12,965 nt of DNA from DTFZ01 sp050260375 (lineage in GTDB: Bacteria; Bacillota; Clostridia; Christensenellales; SZUA-584). The notes below the pieces were generated by a model. It was not told the origin of the DNA. It saw only the letters and a list, made by a program, of their open reading frames with translations, and did no database searches. A program made the position numbers and the translations under genes. The stretch covers positions 1 to 12,965 of the forward strand of contig JBLNCA010000021.1 of assembly GCA_050260375.1 (NCBI GenBank), given 5' to 3'. Below are positions 1-5,983 of the stretch, in pieces (the first letter of the stretch is position 1; every line of letters starts with the position of its first letter).

Positions 1-1
1 G

Positions 2-70
2 TTGAAAGAAGATCAACTGGGAGAGCAACTAACGTTTGATGTAGAAAACCCGTTTACGGGTAGCAAGTAA
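2..70 (+). CDS. C-terminal tail of a mobile-element protein (partial)
   Basis: One frame is open from the window edge to a TAA at 68-70 and encodes 22 residues that end in NPFTGSK; the other two forward frames close at once. The last codons lie inside the repeat that recurs inverted at the right edge, where GSK-stop can be read on the minus strand (12953-12964). This is therefore probably the end of the protein carried by the repeated element. The structured 3' end that follows suggests a TnpB-like protein of an IS200/IS605 element, but 22 residues are too few to name a family. The element inference rests on the repeat, not on this peptide. Confidence 0.45.
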   Translation: MKEDQLGEQLTFDVENPFTGSK

Positions 71-168
71 CAGCCTTTCGCAAGTGCCAGATCGTACCAA
101 CGCCCTTTAGGCGTGGCTAGTTGTAAAGGGTTATACCCGTTAAAGAAAAACCCCCGGCTCGCCGGGGG
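71..168 (+). ncRNA. Candidate omega-RNA (reRNA) scaffold, left copy
   Basis: Right after the stop codon, a stem forms between 100-104 and 110-114 (ACGCC/GGCGT) and extends through 97-98 with 115-116 around a bulged A. The loop and stem edge CCCTTTA (103-109) are perfectly complementary to TAAAGGG (124-130), which allows an H-type pseudoknot. A small GGGT/ACCC hairpin (128-138) and the GC stem 151-168 follow. TnpB guide RNAs are known to overlap the 3' end of tnpB, to contain a pseudoknot and to end near the element boundary with the guide just outside. If that holds here, the guide would begin near 178. The structure is visible; the RNA and its function are inferred. Confidence 0.35.
142..168 (-). 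terminator. Rho-independent terminator in the element end (left copy)
   Basis: An 18-base inverted repeat (151-168) forms a 7-8 bp all-GC stem. Read on the minus strand it is followed by TTTTTCTTT (142-150), a textbook intrinsic terminator. It would stop host transcription that enters the element from the right. The plus strand lacks a T-run after the stem, so it is directional. Confidence 0.6.
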
Positions 169-218
169 ATACTTATTATTTGTGATATATATCTGGGGGA
201 TTCGAAGTGAGCGTTAAG

Positions 219-241
219 AAAATGCGCCAGTGGCGCATTTT
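219..241. terminator. Symmetric hairpin with flanking A/T runs
   Basis: A perfect 10-bp stem (219-228 with 232-241) has an AGT loop and is flanked by A's on the left and T's on the right, so it could terminate transcription in either direction. No gene is visible immediately upstream on either strand. It may be left over from a gene removed when the mobile element inserted, or it may insulate the downstream regulator gene. The rest of 178-385 holds nothing else I can support. Confidence 0.5.
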
Positions 242-385
242 TAGCGAGGCGGCTTGATGGCAACGACTGCATGCAGAGCGAAAAGGCGCGGGCAGGTGAG
301 ATAAGAAATAAATGCGTAATGAGCAGAATGCCTGATTTCCTGTCAATAACGCTATTTTTATGGCCTTTATCTTTCTTTCAAGATG

Positions 386-414
386 TTGTAACATGTAAAT
401 TTATGAAGTAAAAT
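386..414 (+). promoter_or_regulatory. Likely sigma-A promoter of the LuxR-family gene
   Basis: TTGTAA (386-391) and TAAAAT (409-414) are separated by 17 bases, a good vegetative promoter match, about 100 bases upstream of the regulator's coding region. The heptamer TGTAACA occurs twice (387-393 and 414-420), exactly 27 bases apart and overlapping both promoter boxes, which could be a regulator-binding direct repeat. A palindrome, ACTCGAGT (422-429), follows near the expected transcription start. Confidence 0.4.
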
Positions 415-518
415 GTAACAAACTCGAGTATTCGTGAGTCGAAAAATACATGAGAGCACCATAAATAATCCAATAAATCCACACGGAAAGGGGGCGGCCA
501 GCCCTGAAAAAGCGGAAA

Positions 519-2975
519 GTGCTCAAGAGGGAACGCGTCGACCGTGTACTGGAGAGCATATTCGATTATCCGCTGACCATCGTGGAAGCTCCCATCGGCT
601 ACGGGAAAACCACGGCGGTCAGGGAATTTCTTGCGGCCAGGGGCGGTTCTGTCATGTGGCTTTCTCTTTTGTCTGTCGAGGATACGCCGGCCTTCTTCTG
701 GGACAGGCTTGCTGCAGAGATCAGCAAGCTCGATCCGGATGCGGGAAAGAGGCTTAAAAGCCTCGGCTTTCCTTCGGACGCACCCCAGACAGCTACCATC
801 CTGTCCATTCTGGGCGAGCTGGAGTTTGATGAAAACACCGTCCTTGTGATCGACGATTTTCACCTTGTCAAACAACCGCAGACCGGCTTGCTGCTGGGTC
901 AGATCGTTAAGGGGGAACCGCTCAACCTCCACATCGTGATTGTTACCCGTGATACCACCAATCTTGACTTCTCAGAGCTTTACGCCAAAGGCCTGTGCAA
1001 TATCCTTCCCCAGCAGACGCTGCGCTTCACCGGCAGGGAAATACGGGATTACTGCGCCCTGATGGGTTTTAAGCCCGGCTACGACGATCTGCAAAAGATC
1101 GTTGAGTATACGGGCGGCTGGATATCCCTGATCTACCTGATCCTGCTGGGCATGGAACAGGGTATCCCCGTGGGCCGAAACAGCGCTATAGACGAGTTGG
1201 TGGAAAAGGTTCTCTATAACTCCTATGGCGAATCTATTCGGCAGTTCCTGCTGCGGCTTTCGGTAATGGACAGCTTTACGGCGGAGCAGGCGCGCTATGT
1301 AACGCAGGAAAGCCGTGCCGAAGAGCTCCTTAAACAGCTGCGCAGGGAAAACGCCTTCGTCTCCTTAGACGAAGGCTCAGGCGTATACAGAATCCATAAC
1401 ATGCTGCTGGATTATTTGAGAGCCAGGCAGGAGGCCGACGAAGAACGCGCAGCCCTTTACCGTCGATTGGGTGAGTGGTATCTTGAGAGAAAGGCGTTTA
1501 TTCCGGCCTACGGATATCTTTACCGCGCGGGTGAGACGGAACGCATTCTCGCCCTGCTGGACAACGAGGATACAATCACCAACGATTTCGCCAATTTTGA
1601 GGGCGCCTTTGAAATGTTCGCCGCCGCTCCCCGCGCGCTGCTCTTCAAATACCCTCTTGCCTATCTGCAATACATAGCCCTGCTATTATTAAGCGGCGAC
1701 CCGGGCGCGGCGCAGGACGGCGAACAGCGCCTGGGCGAACTTCAGGAGGCCTATGAACGGCTTGAGGATATTCATCCCAGCCGGAAAAACCGCATTCTCG
1801 CGGAGATCAACATCGTTCGCATCTTCGCCGCATTCAACGATGCGGAAAAAATGGTGGCCTGCATGAATAGTGCCCTTCGCCTGCTGGAAGGCGGCGTTTC
1901 CTGCCTGATTAAGCGGGAAAGCGAGTTCACTTTCGGTTCCCCTCATTTTCTGTACACATATTACAAGGAAGTGGGAAAACTAAAGAAAACGGTTGATTGC
2001 CTGGTGTCTGATTTACCCGCCTTTTCGGGGCTCGCCAGCGGCTGCGGTACCGGCTGCGACTATGCGGCATTGGCCGAATACGCGCTGGAAACCGGGGACT
2101 GGCAGGCGGCAGAGCTAAATGCCTTCAAAGCCATCTATAAAGCCAAAACACAGGAGCAAACCGGTATCGCTATTTGCGCCAATCTGACTTTGATCCGGCT
2201 TTACGTCTATCAGGGAAAGATCGCTGAAGCGCTGGAGCTGCTCCGGCAGCTCCGGGCCGATGTGACAAAAGTGAACAGCGCCGTTTACAATACCACGCTG
2301 GAGCTTGTGGAGGGATATGTTTATGGCTGCCTTGCGCGGCCGGACGGCATCCCGCAATGGCTGCAAAAGGGCGATATGTCACTCGCCTGTCTCATGTACC
2401 AGGGCATAGCCTTCAATTATATCGTTTACGGCAAGGCGGTATTGTTGTCCGGGAACTACATTCAGCTTGAAATACTGACCGAGGAATTCGCGCGTTATTT
2501 CTCCATCTTCCATAACCAGCTTGGGTTCCTGCACAACCGGATATTCGAAGCGGCGGCCAAATACCGGCTTTACGGCATGGAAAAGGGCTGCGCGGCGCTG
2601 GAAAATGCTCTCGATATGGCGCGGAAAGACAGGATCATCCTTCCCTTCGCGGAGTATGCTCCCGTTATCATCGACATGCTTCGTCACATCGTTTATTCCA
2701 ATTCAAAGGACGCATATATAAAGGAAGTTCGCTGTTCCTGTGAACAATATCTTGAAAGCTTAAAACGCGCCCCGCAGAATGCAGTTTCCCTGTCGCCAAG
2801 GGAGACGGAAGTTCTGGCTCTCGCCGCCGAAGGGCTGACAAGGGACGATATCGCGATACAGCTTGGCTTGTCCGCAGGTACCGTTAAGACGCATCTGGAG
2901 AATATATACCGCAAGCTGGATGTATGCGGCAAAACCGCTGCCATTAAAAAGGCGCAAAGCTTAAAATTATTCTGA
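519..2975 (+). CDS. LuxR-family ATP-dependent transcriptional regulator (MalT/LAL type)
   Basis: This is a large cytoplasmic signal-responsive activator of 818 residues. The N-terminal STAND-type NTPase has a Walker A (APIGYGKTT, about residues 24-32) and a Walker B (VLVIDDFH, D112-D113). The centre is a long helical, TPR-like region. The last 61 residues (758-818) form a GerE-type helix-turn-helix beginning LSPRETEVLALAAEGLT. Length and order fit the MalT/LAL class, in which ligand and ATP binding drive oligomerisation and promoter activation. The inducer cannot be read from sequence. The start is uncertain. GTG 519 has no well-placed Shine-Dalgarno, whereas in-frame CTG 504 lies 9 bases after a GGGGG run (490-494) and would add five residues (start MKKRK). 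No in-frame ATG lies further upstream before the stop at 474. Isoleucine is mostly ATC, unlike dnaE. Probable targets are the genes just downstream (inference). Confidence 0.93.
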   Translation: MLKRERVDRVLESIFDYPLTIVEAPIGYGKTTAVREFLAARGGSVMWLSLLSVEDTPAFFWDRLAAEISKLDPDAGKRLKSLGFPSDAPQTATILSILGELEFDENTVLVIDDFHLVKQPQTGLLLGQIVKGEPLNLHIVIVTRDTTNLDFSELYAKGLCNILPQQTLRFTGREIRDYCALMGFKPGYDDLQKIVEYTGGWISLIYLILLGMEQGIPVGRNSAIDELVEKVLYNSYGESIRQFLLRLSVMDSFTAEQARYVTQESRAEELLKQLRRENAFVSLDEGSGVYRIHNMLLDYLRARQEADEERAALYRRLGEWYLERKAFIPAYGYLYRAGETERILALLDNEDTITNDFANFEGAFEMFAAAPRALLFKYPLAYLQYIALLLLSGDPGAAQDGEQRLGELQEAYERLEDIHPSRKNRILAEINIVRIFAAFNDAEKMVACMNSALRLLEGGVSCLIKRESEFTFGSPHFLYTYYKEVGKLKKTVDCLVSDLPAFSGLASGCGTGCDYAALAEYALETGDWQAAELNAFKAIYKAKTQEQTGIAICANLTLIRLYVYQGKIAEALELLRQLRADVTKVNSAVYNTTLELVEGYVYGCLARPDGIPQWLQKGDMSLACLMYQGIAFNYIVYGKAVLLSGNYIQLEILTEEFARYFSIFHNQLGFLHNRIFEAAAKYRLYGMEKGCAALENALDMARKDRIILPFAEYAPVIIDMLRHIVYSNSKDAYIKEVRCSCEQYLESLKRAPQNAVSLSPRETEVLALAAEGLTRDDIAIQLGLSAGTVKTHLENIYRKLDVCGKTAAIKKAQSLKLF

Positions 2976-3023
2976 TTTTCGACATATGAATACGCCGTTC
3001 GGCAGATACCAATCGACAAAATG

Positions 3024-3054
3024 ATCCCCTATACTTTTATTATGGGGGATTTTT
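3024..3054 (+). terminator. Terminator (or operator-like palindrome) after the LuxR gene
   Basis: ATCCCCTATA (3024-3033) pairs with TATGGGGGAT (3041-3050, one G unpaired), and a T-run (3050-3054) and more T-rich sequence follow. It lies 48 bases after the regulator's stop, so an intrinsic terminator is the simplest reading. An alternative is that TCGACA (3013-3018) with TTATTA or TATTAT inside the loop forms a promoter for the next gene, which would make the palindrome an operator. Only 42 bases separate it from the next start codon and no other promoter is visible there. Confidence 0.6.
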
Positions 3055-3096
3055 GTGTTTACCGCCATCCTCCGTGCCGAAAGGAGGCTTTGATCA

Positions 3097-3354
3097 ATGA
3101 GTAAAATGCTCAGGGCCACGCCGCGCGACGATTATACTCTGCTCGTTGAATTCGAGCGCGGCAACAAGATCATCTTTAACATGCGGGACATGATCCGGAC
3201 CATACCGTACAGCAGCCTTGAGGGCTTGAGCCGCTTTAAGGATATCACTTTGGAGGAAAAGGCTATATGCAGGCCGGACCCCGTACAGGGGAAAAAGAGC
3301 ATGCTGCCCATACGTCTGACAGTGGACAACATGCTGTTTGCCATACGGGATTAA
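3097..3354 (+). CDS. DUF2442-like small protein
   Basis: An 85-residue soluble protein with no signal peptide or membrane segment. An ATG follows AAGGAGG (3081-3087) at ideal spacing, so the start is firm. The N-terminal pattern (alternating strand, YTLLVEFERGNKIIFNMRD, then a conserved LEGLSRFKDI segment) resembles DUF2442, a small alpha/beta family of unknown function. In some genomes that family is encoded next to DUF4160 and has been suggested to be toxin-antitoxin related; no DUF4160-like partner is visible here. Only 24 bases separate it from the surface-protein gene, so the two are probably co-transcribed. The family call comes from pattern recognition and should be tested by profile search. 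Confidence 0.7.
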   Translation: MSKMLRATPRDDYTLLVEFERGNKIIFNMRDMIRTIPYSSLEGLSRFKDITLEEKAICRPDPVQGKKSMLPIRLTVDNMLFAIRD

Positions 3355-3378
3355 GAAAGATAGATAGGAAAACAAAAG

Positions 3379-5154
3379 ATGAAAATGAAGATCGTAATAA
3401 AAATACTGCCGCTTCTGTTGATAACGTCATTGACGCTCACGCTGCTGCCGGTAACGGCGCTGGCGGCGAGCGACCCGGCTAATTTTATCTTTGACGTGTC
3501 GGAGGGAAATGTTTCCATTTATGAAGACGCAGGCGGGCTCCATGTGAACTACGGCAACCCGTTGACAACGGTGGATGTTCCCGACAATAACCAGGAGATT
3601 ACTATCACCGGCACCACGAGAAACTATACCATCTATGTGTGGACAACAACGATCTCGGTCAATATCACGCTGAGGAATGTGAACATAGACGTATCGGGTC
3701 GGACCGGCCTCTGTGCTTTCTTCATAGATAGTAAGCCCATAGCGGTAAACCTCACGCTGGAAGGGAACAATACCCTCGCAAGCGGCGATTTCTTTGCCGG
3801 GCTGTTCTGCGCGCAGCCGTCGGCGCTGACGATCGGCGTCAACTCCGACCCTGACGGCTCGCTTACCGCCATCGGCGGCGATAGTGCCGCTGGTATCGGC
3901 GGCTCCAATGAGGCCAGCGGCGCAATCACCATCAGCAGCGGCACGGTGACGGCTAATGGCGGCGGCGCCGCCGCAGGCATAGGCGGCGCGTACGGCGCGG
4001 GTGTCGGCGGCGAGGTGACGATCAGCGGCGGTACGGTCACGGCCACTGCAGGCCACAGCTGGGGCGCGGGGATCGGCGGCGGTTATTATGGCCACGGCGG
4101 CAAGGTCACCATCAGCGGCGGCACAGTCATAGCTACGGGTGGCGACATGGGCGCGGGCATCGGCGGCGGTTATCGAGGCAACGGCGGCGAGGTGACGATT
4201 AGCGGCGGCACGGTAGCGGCATCCGGCTTCGTGGGCATAGGCGGCGGATCCGGATACGTAGGCAGCGGCGGCACACTGAAGAACGCATATGGCGCGGACG
4301 TCTTTCCCACCGTCATCACGCTGGAAGGCGTTGCCGCCAAAACGCCGATCAATTCGCTCACATCAAGCGCAAACTATTACGGCATGAACGATGTGTTCAC
4401 GGACGCCTCCGGCAAGCTGTATCTGTACCTGCCCCAGGGGGCCGTGACCCTCGGCGCGCAGACTCCCTCCACCCGGTACGAAGGTGGAGCCATCACGGCG
4501 GACTCGCCGACTGATTTCACTTTCCGCGAAGCAGCTTTGGCCGAAAGGGAGATAGAGCTGCGAACCGGCGAAAATTATATTCAGTGGCGCTATACGGATG
4601 AAACAGATTGGCATGATCTGGTGGAACTCTCGGCTATCACGGGCCCTCAGGGAGAAGCAGGCGCGGATGGCCAGAATGGCAAAGATGGCGCGAACGGCGC
4701 GGATGGTAAAGATGGCCGTGACGGCGTGGACGGTCAGAACGGCGCGAACGGTATGGACGGCCAGAATGGCAAAGATGGCGCGAACGGCCGTGATGGTATA
4801 AATGGCGCGGACGGCCGTGACGGTGTGAATGGCGCGGACGGTAAAGACGGCAGCACCGGAAACGGCATAAAAAGTATCGAAAAAACCGGAACCGAGGGCT
4901 ATGTGGATACCTATACGATTACATTTACCAACGGTACAAAAACAACGTTTACCGTTACCAATGGCAGAGACGGCGTGGGAATCGAAAGCAGCGCTGTCAA
5001 TGAATACGGCGAAATCGTTTTTACGCTGACGAACGGAAAACAGCTGAAGATAACGGCCGACATGTTTCCCGCAAGCGGGGAAAGCGGTACGAATGCCACG
5101 GCAACAATCGCGCTGGTAATCGCCGCCATTGCGCTTCTGTCTCATCTGGGGTAG
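3379..5154 (+). CDS. Secreted surface protein: Gly-rich beta repeats plus collagen-like region
   Basis: This 591-residue exported protein starts at an ATG preceded by AGGAA (3366-3370). Residues 1-30 are a Sec signal peptide with a likely cut near TALA/A. Residues 31-182 are beta-rich. Residues 183-298 are four repeats of about 30 residues built on VTISGGTVTA and GAGIGGG, which suggests a beta-solenoid. A short module with YIQWRYTDETDWHDL follows, then 24 Gly-X-Y triplets (residues 422-493) with only one proline. A C-terminal module (GIKSIEKT, YTITFTNGT, FTVTNG) of a kind common in clostridial surface and phage fibre proteins comes next, then a hydrophobic segment (ATIALVIAAIALLSHLG). There is no LPXTG motif. 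The TAG at 5152-5154 cuts the anchor: the same frame continues to IIPLLRRRKG and a TGA. Likely role is adhesion or surface structure; ligand unknown. Confidence 0.9.
   Translation: MKMKIVIKILPLLLITSLTLTLLPVTALAASDPANFIFDVSEGNVSIYEDAGGLHVNYGNPLTTVDVPDNNQEITITGTTRNYTIYVWTTTISVNITLRNVNIDVSGRTGLCAFFIDSKPIAVNLTLEGNNTLASGDFFAGLFCAQPSALTIGVNSDPDGSLTAIGGDSAAGIGGSNEASGAITISSGTVTANGGGAAAGIGGAYGAGVGGEVTISGGTVTATAGHSWGAGIGGGYYGHGGKVTISGGTVIATGGDMGAGIGGGYRGNGGEVTISGGTVAASGFVGIGGGSGYVGSGGTLKNAYGADVFPTVITLEGVAAKTPINSLTSSANYYGMNDVFTDASGKLYLYLPQGAVTLGAQTPSTRYEGGAITADSPTDFTFREAALAEREIELRTGENYIQWRYTDETDWHDLVELSAITGPQGEAGADGQNGKDGANGADGKDGRDGVDGQNGANGMDGQNGKDGANGRDGINGADGRDGVNGADGKDGSTGNGIKSIEKTGTEGYVDTYTITFTNGTKTTFTVTNGRDGVGIESSAVNEYGEIVFTLTNGKQLKITADMFPASGESGTNATATIALVIAAIALLSHLG
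3925..4272 (+). repeat. Four tandem repeats of about 30 codons (VTISGGTV / GAGIGGG)
   Basis: Four in-frame units of 30, 30, 29 and 27 codons each begin with ITISSGTV or VTISGGTV and continue to a GIGGG-type turn. At DNA level they share blocks such as GTGACGATCAGCGGCGG. The periodicity and the Gly-rich turns suggest a right-handed beta-solenoid. Repeats this similar are prone to expansion or contraction by slippage or recombination. Confidence 0.85.
4642..4857 (+). repeat. Collagen-like region, 24 Gly-X-Y triplets
   Basis: Twenty-four uninterrupted Gly-X-Y triplets, mostly GKD, GAN, GAD, GRD, GQN and GVN, with proline only in the first (GPQ). Bacterial collagen-like segments form triple-helical stalks that can be stabilised by charged side chains instead of hydroxyproline, and the Asp/Lys/Arg-rich composition here fits that. 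The DNA repeats nearly as strongly as the protein, so copy number may vary between strains. Confidence 0.93.
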
Positions 5155-5187
5155 ATTATTCCGCTGTTGCGCCGTCGAAAAGGCTGA
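5155..5187 (+). other. In-frame continuation of the surface-protein anchor beyond TAG
   Basis: Directly after TAG (5152-5154) the same frame encodes IIPLLRRRKG and then TGA (5185-5187). Joined to the preceding hydrophobic stretch, this completes a standard single-pass anchor: about 22 hydrophobic residues followed by a basic cytoplasmic tail. Such a tail is very unlikely by chance in exactly this frame and place, so the gene almost certainly once ended at 5187. Whether TAG is a recent nonsense mutation, is read through, or is a sequence error cannot be decided from one sequence. Confidence 0.75.
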
Positions 5188-5269
5188 CGGAAAAGCCGTG
5201 ACATCTACTCGGCACAACCTATATTAAACAAGAAAAAAGTCTTCTGAAAGCTGTAATGTGCCCCATTCT

Positions 5270-5355
5270 GACGGTCAAAGACCGCCCCTACTATTCGAGA
5301 CGCTACTCATATGTCCGTAGGGGCGGGGTTCCATCCCCGCCCGTGAAATACCGTC
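5270..5355. repeat. GC-rich nested inverted-repeat element (REP/MITE-like)
   Basis: Three nested or competing inverted repeats are visible: GACGGT (5270-5275) with ACCGTC (5350-5355); CCGCCCCTAC (5282-5291) with GTAGGGGCGG (5317-5326); and GGGCGGGG (5321-5328) with CCCCGCCC (5335-5342) around a 6-base loop. Sequences of the form GTAGGGGCGGG...CCCGCCC are, from memory, common dispersed repeats in gut Firmicutes. In RNA it could act as a 3' stabilising or terminating structure for the surface-protein transcript, since no T-run terminator was found after that gene. Confidence 0.6.
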
Positions 5356-5477
5356 CAACTATTCCATATAACGGGAGGACGCAGAGGCTCTCCCTTATAG
5401 AATATAACCATCTTATCATGTCTTAAGGGCATTCTTCGAAAGAATCTCTTTTCTTTTTCTGGCGACCACAGGCCGCT

Positions 5478-5527
5478 CCTACACGCGCTGCGTTTCATTC
5501 GTATCGAACAAAGTTTGCCGGTGTAGG
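5478..5527. repeat. Imperfect inverted repeat CCTACAC / GTGTAGG
   Basis: CCTACAC (5478-5484) and GTGTAGG (5521-5527) are perfect 7-base complements separated by 36 bases, within sequence that resembles degenerate dispersed repeats. It may be a decayed relative of the element at 5270-5355, which also pairs CCCCTAC with GTAGGGG. It could also be coincidental. Confidence 0.3.
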
Positions 5528-5809
5528 TAAAGGGGAAGCCTATTGTTCGGATAAATACCCATTTTTCATGCCGAGTTTGCGATTGAAGGAACGGGAATCC
5601 CATGGAAAGTGCATTGAAGAAGGGAGTTCTTTAAGTCGTTGTTTTTATGTATATACATAGAAATGATTAATAGGCATGAAAAGTACCGAAAACTGCCAAT
5701 ATGCTTTGATTAACGGATTAATAACAGCAATATTATAAAATAAACTTCCATATATCGATATTTTTTTGCTCCATAATATGCTATATATTACAGATATATT
5801 TCAATTTTC

Positions 5810-5838
5810 TTGACAAATCGTAATATTTAAGCGATAAT
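5810..5838 (+). promoter_or_regulatory. Sigma-A promoter of the cell-wall hydrolase gene
   Basis: A perfect -35 box TTGACA (5810-5815), a 17-base spacer and GATAAT (5833-5838, 5 of 6) form the best promoter in the window. The expected transcript would have a 5' leader of about 140 bases before the inferred start at 5984. No riboswitch-like structure was recognised in that AT-rich leader. Confidence 0.7.
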
Positions 5839-5983
5839 CTAGCGCTGTGTGCGTATAATATGAATAAATTAACCATAATATGTTAATAATAATTATATTA
5901 TATGCGTATCATCACTCACATAATGCTCATAAACTGTATTACAGGCGAGCACTATTAAAAGTGAAATCGAAGGGAGAAAAGCG

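Larger units (their letters stand above)
58..177 (+). mobile_element. 3' end of a repeated mobile element, left copy
   Basis: These 120 bases recur as the reverse complement at 12846-12965 with only two differences (positions 122 and 140, matching 12901 and 12883). Similarity stops at 177, where the flanking sequences diverge, so 177 is close to the element boundary. The copy holds the last codons of the element's protein, a hairpin with a complementary downstream segment, and an 18-base GC hairpin (151-168). This layout (protein, structured 3' segment, terminal hairpin, no terminal inverted repeat visible) matches right ends of IS200/IS605 tnpB-type elements. The family assignment is inference. 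The match starts at 58 only because the right copy runs off the window. Confidence 0.75.
5188..5809. other. Gene-free intergenic stretch with repeats and an AT-rich tract
   Basis: No coding region can be supported here. A minus-strand frame across 5307-5603 is open, but part of it merely translates the GC-rich repeat at 5270-5355 (giving FHGRGWNPAPTDI) and it has no recognisable domain. From about 5640 onward the sequence is strongly AT-rich and leads into the promoter at 5810. The change in isoleucine codon preference between the flanking genes falls within this stretch, so it may be an old insertion or recombination junction. Confidence 0.6.

Noticed and set aside
176..394. 72-residue minus-strand frame near the left edge
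   Set aside because: No ribosome-binding site and no recognisable motif, and it runs through the symmetric hairpin at 219-241.
434..757. Plus-strand frame overlapping the start of the LuxR gene
   Set aside because: It overlaps the clear Walker A region in another frame and its product shows no family pattern. I considered it as a frameshifted N-terminus, but the regulator's own frame is continuous from 477.
3427..4095. Long minus-strand open frame opposite the surface-protein gene
   Set aside because: It is a by-product of the GGC-rich repeats on the plus strand; the product is low-complexity Ala/Arg-rich, without a ribosome-binding site or family resemblance. The similar frame at 4363-5217 is rejected for the same reason.
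3925..4272. Repeat array considered as a CRISPR-like or other non-coding array
   Set aside because: The repeats are in frame, about 90 bases long with diverged codons, and encode a continuous protein repeat.
5185..5215. Short ACGG/CCGT inverted repeat after the surface-protein gene considered as a terminator
   Set aside because: Only a 4-bp stem with no T-run; the stronger structure at 5270-5355 is the better candidate for an RNA 3' end.
5307..5603. 98-residue minus-strand open frame in the intergenic stretch
   Set aside because: Its end merely translates the GC-rich palindromic repeat, no domain is recognisable, and composition does not look coding.
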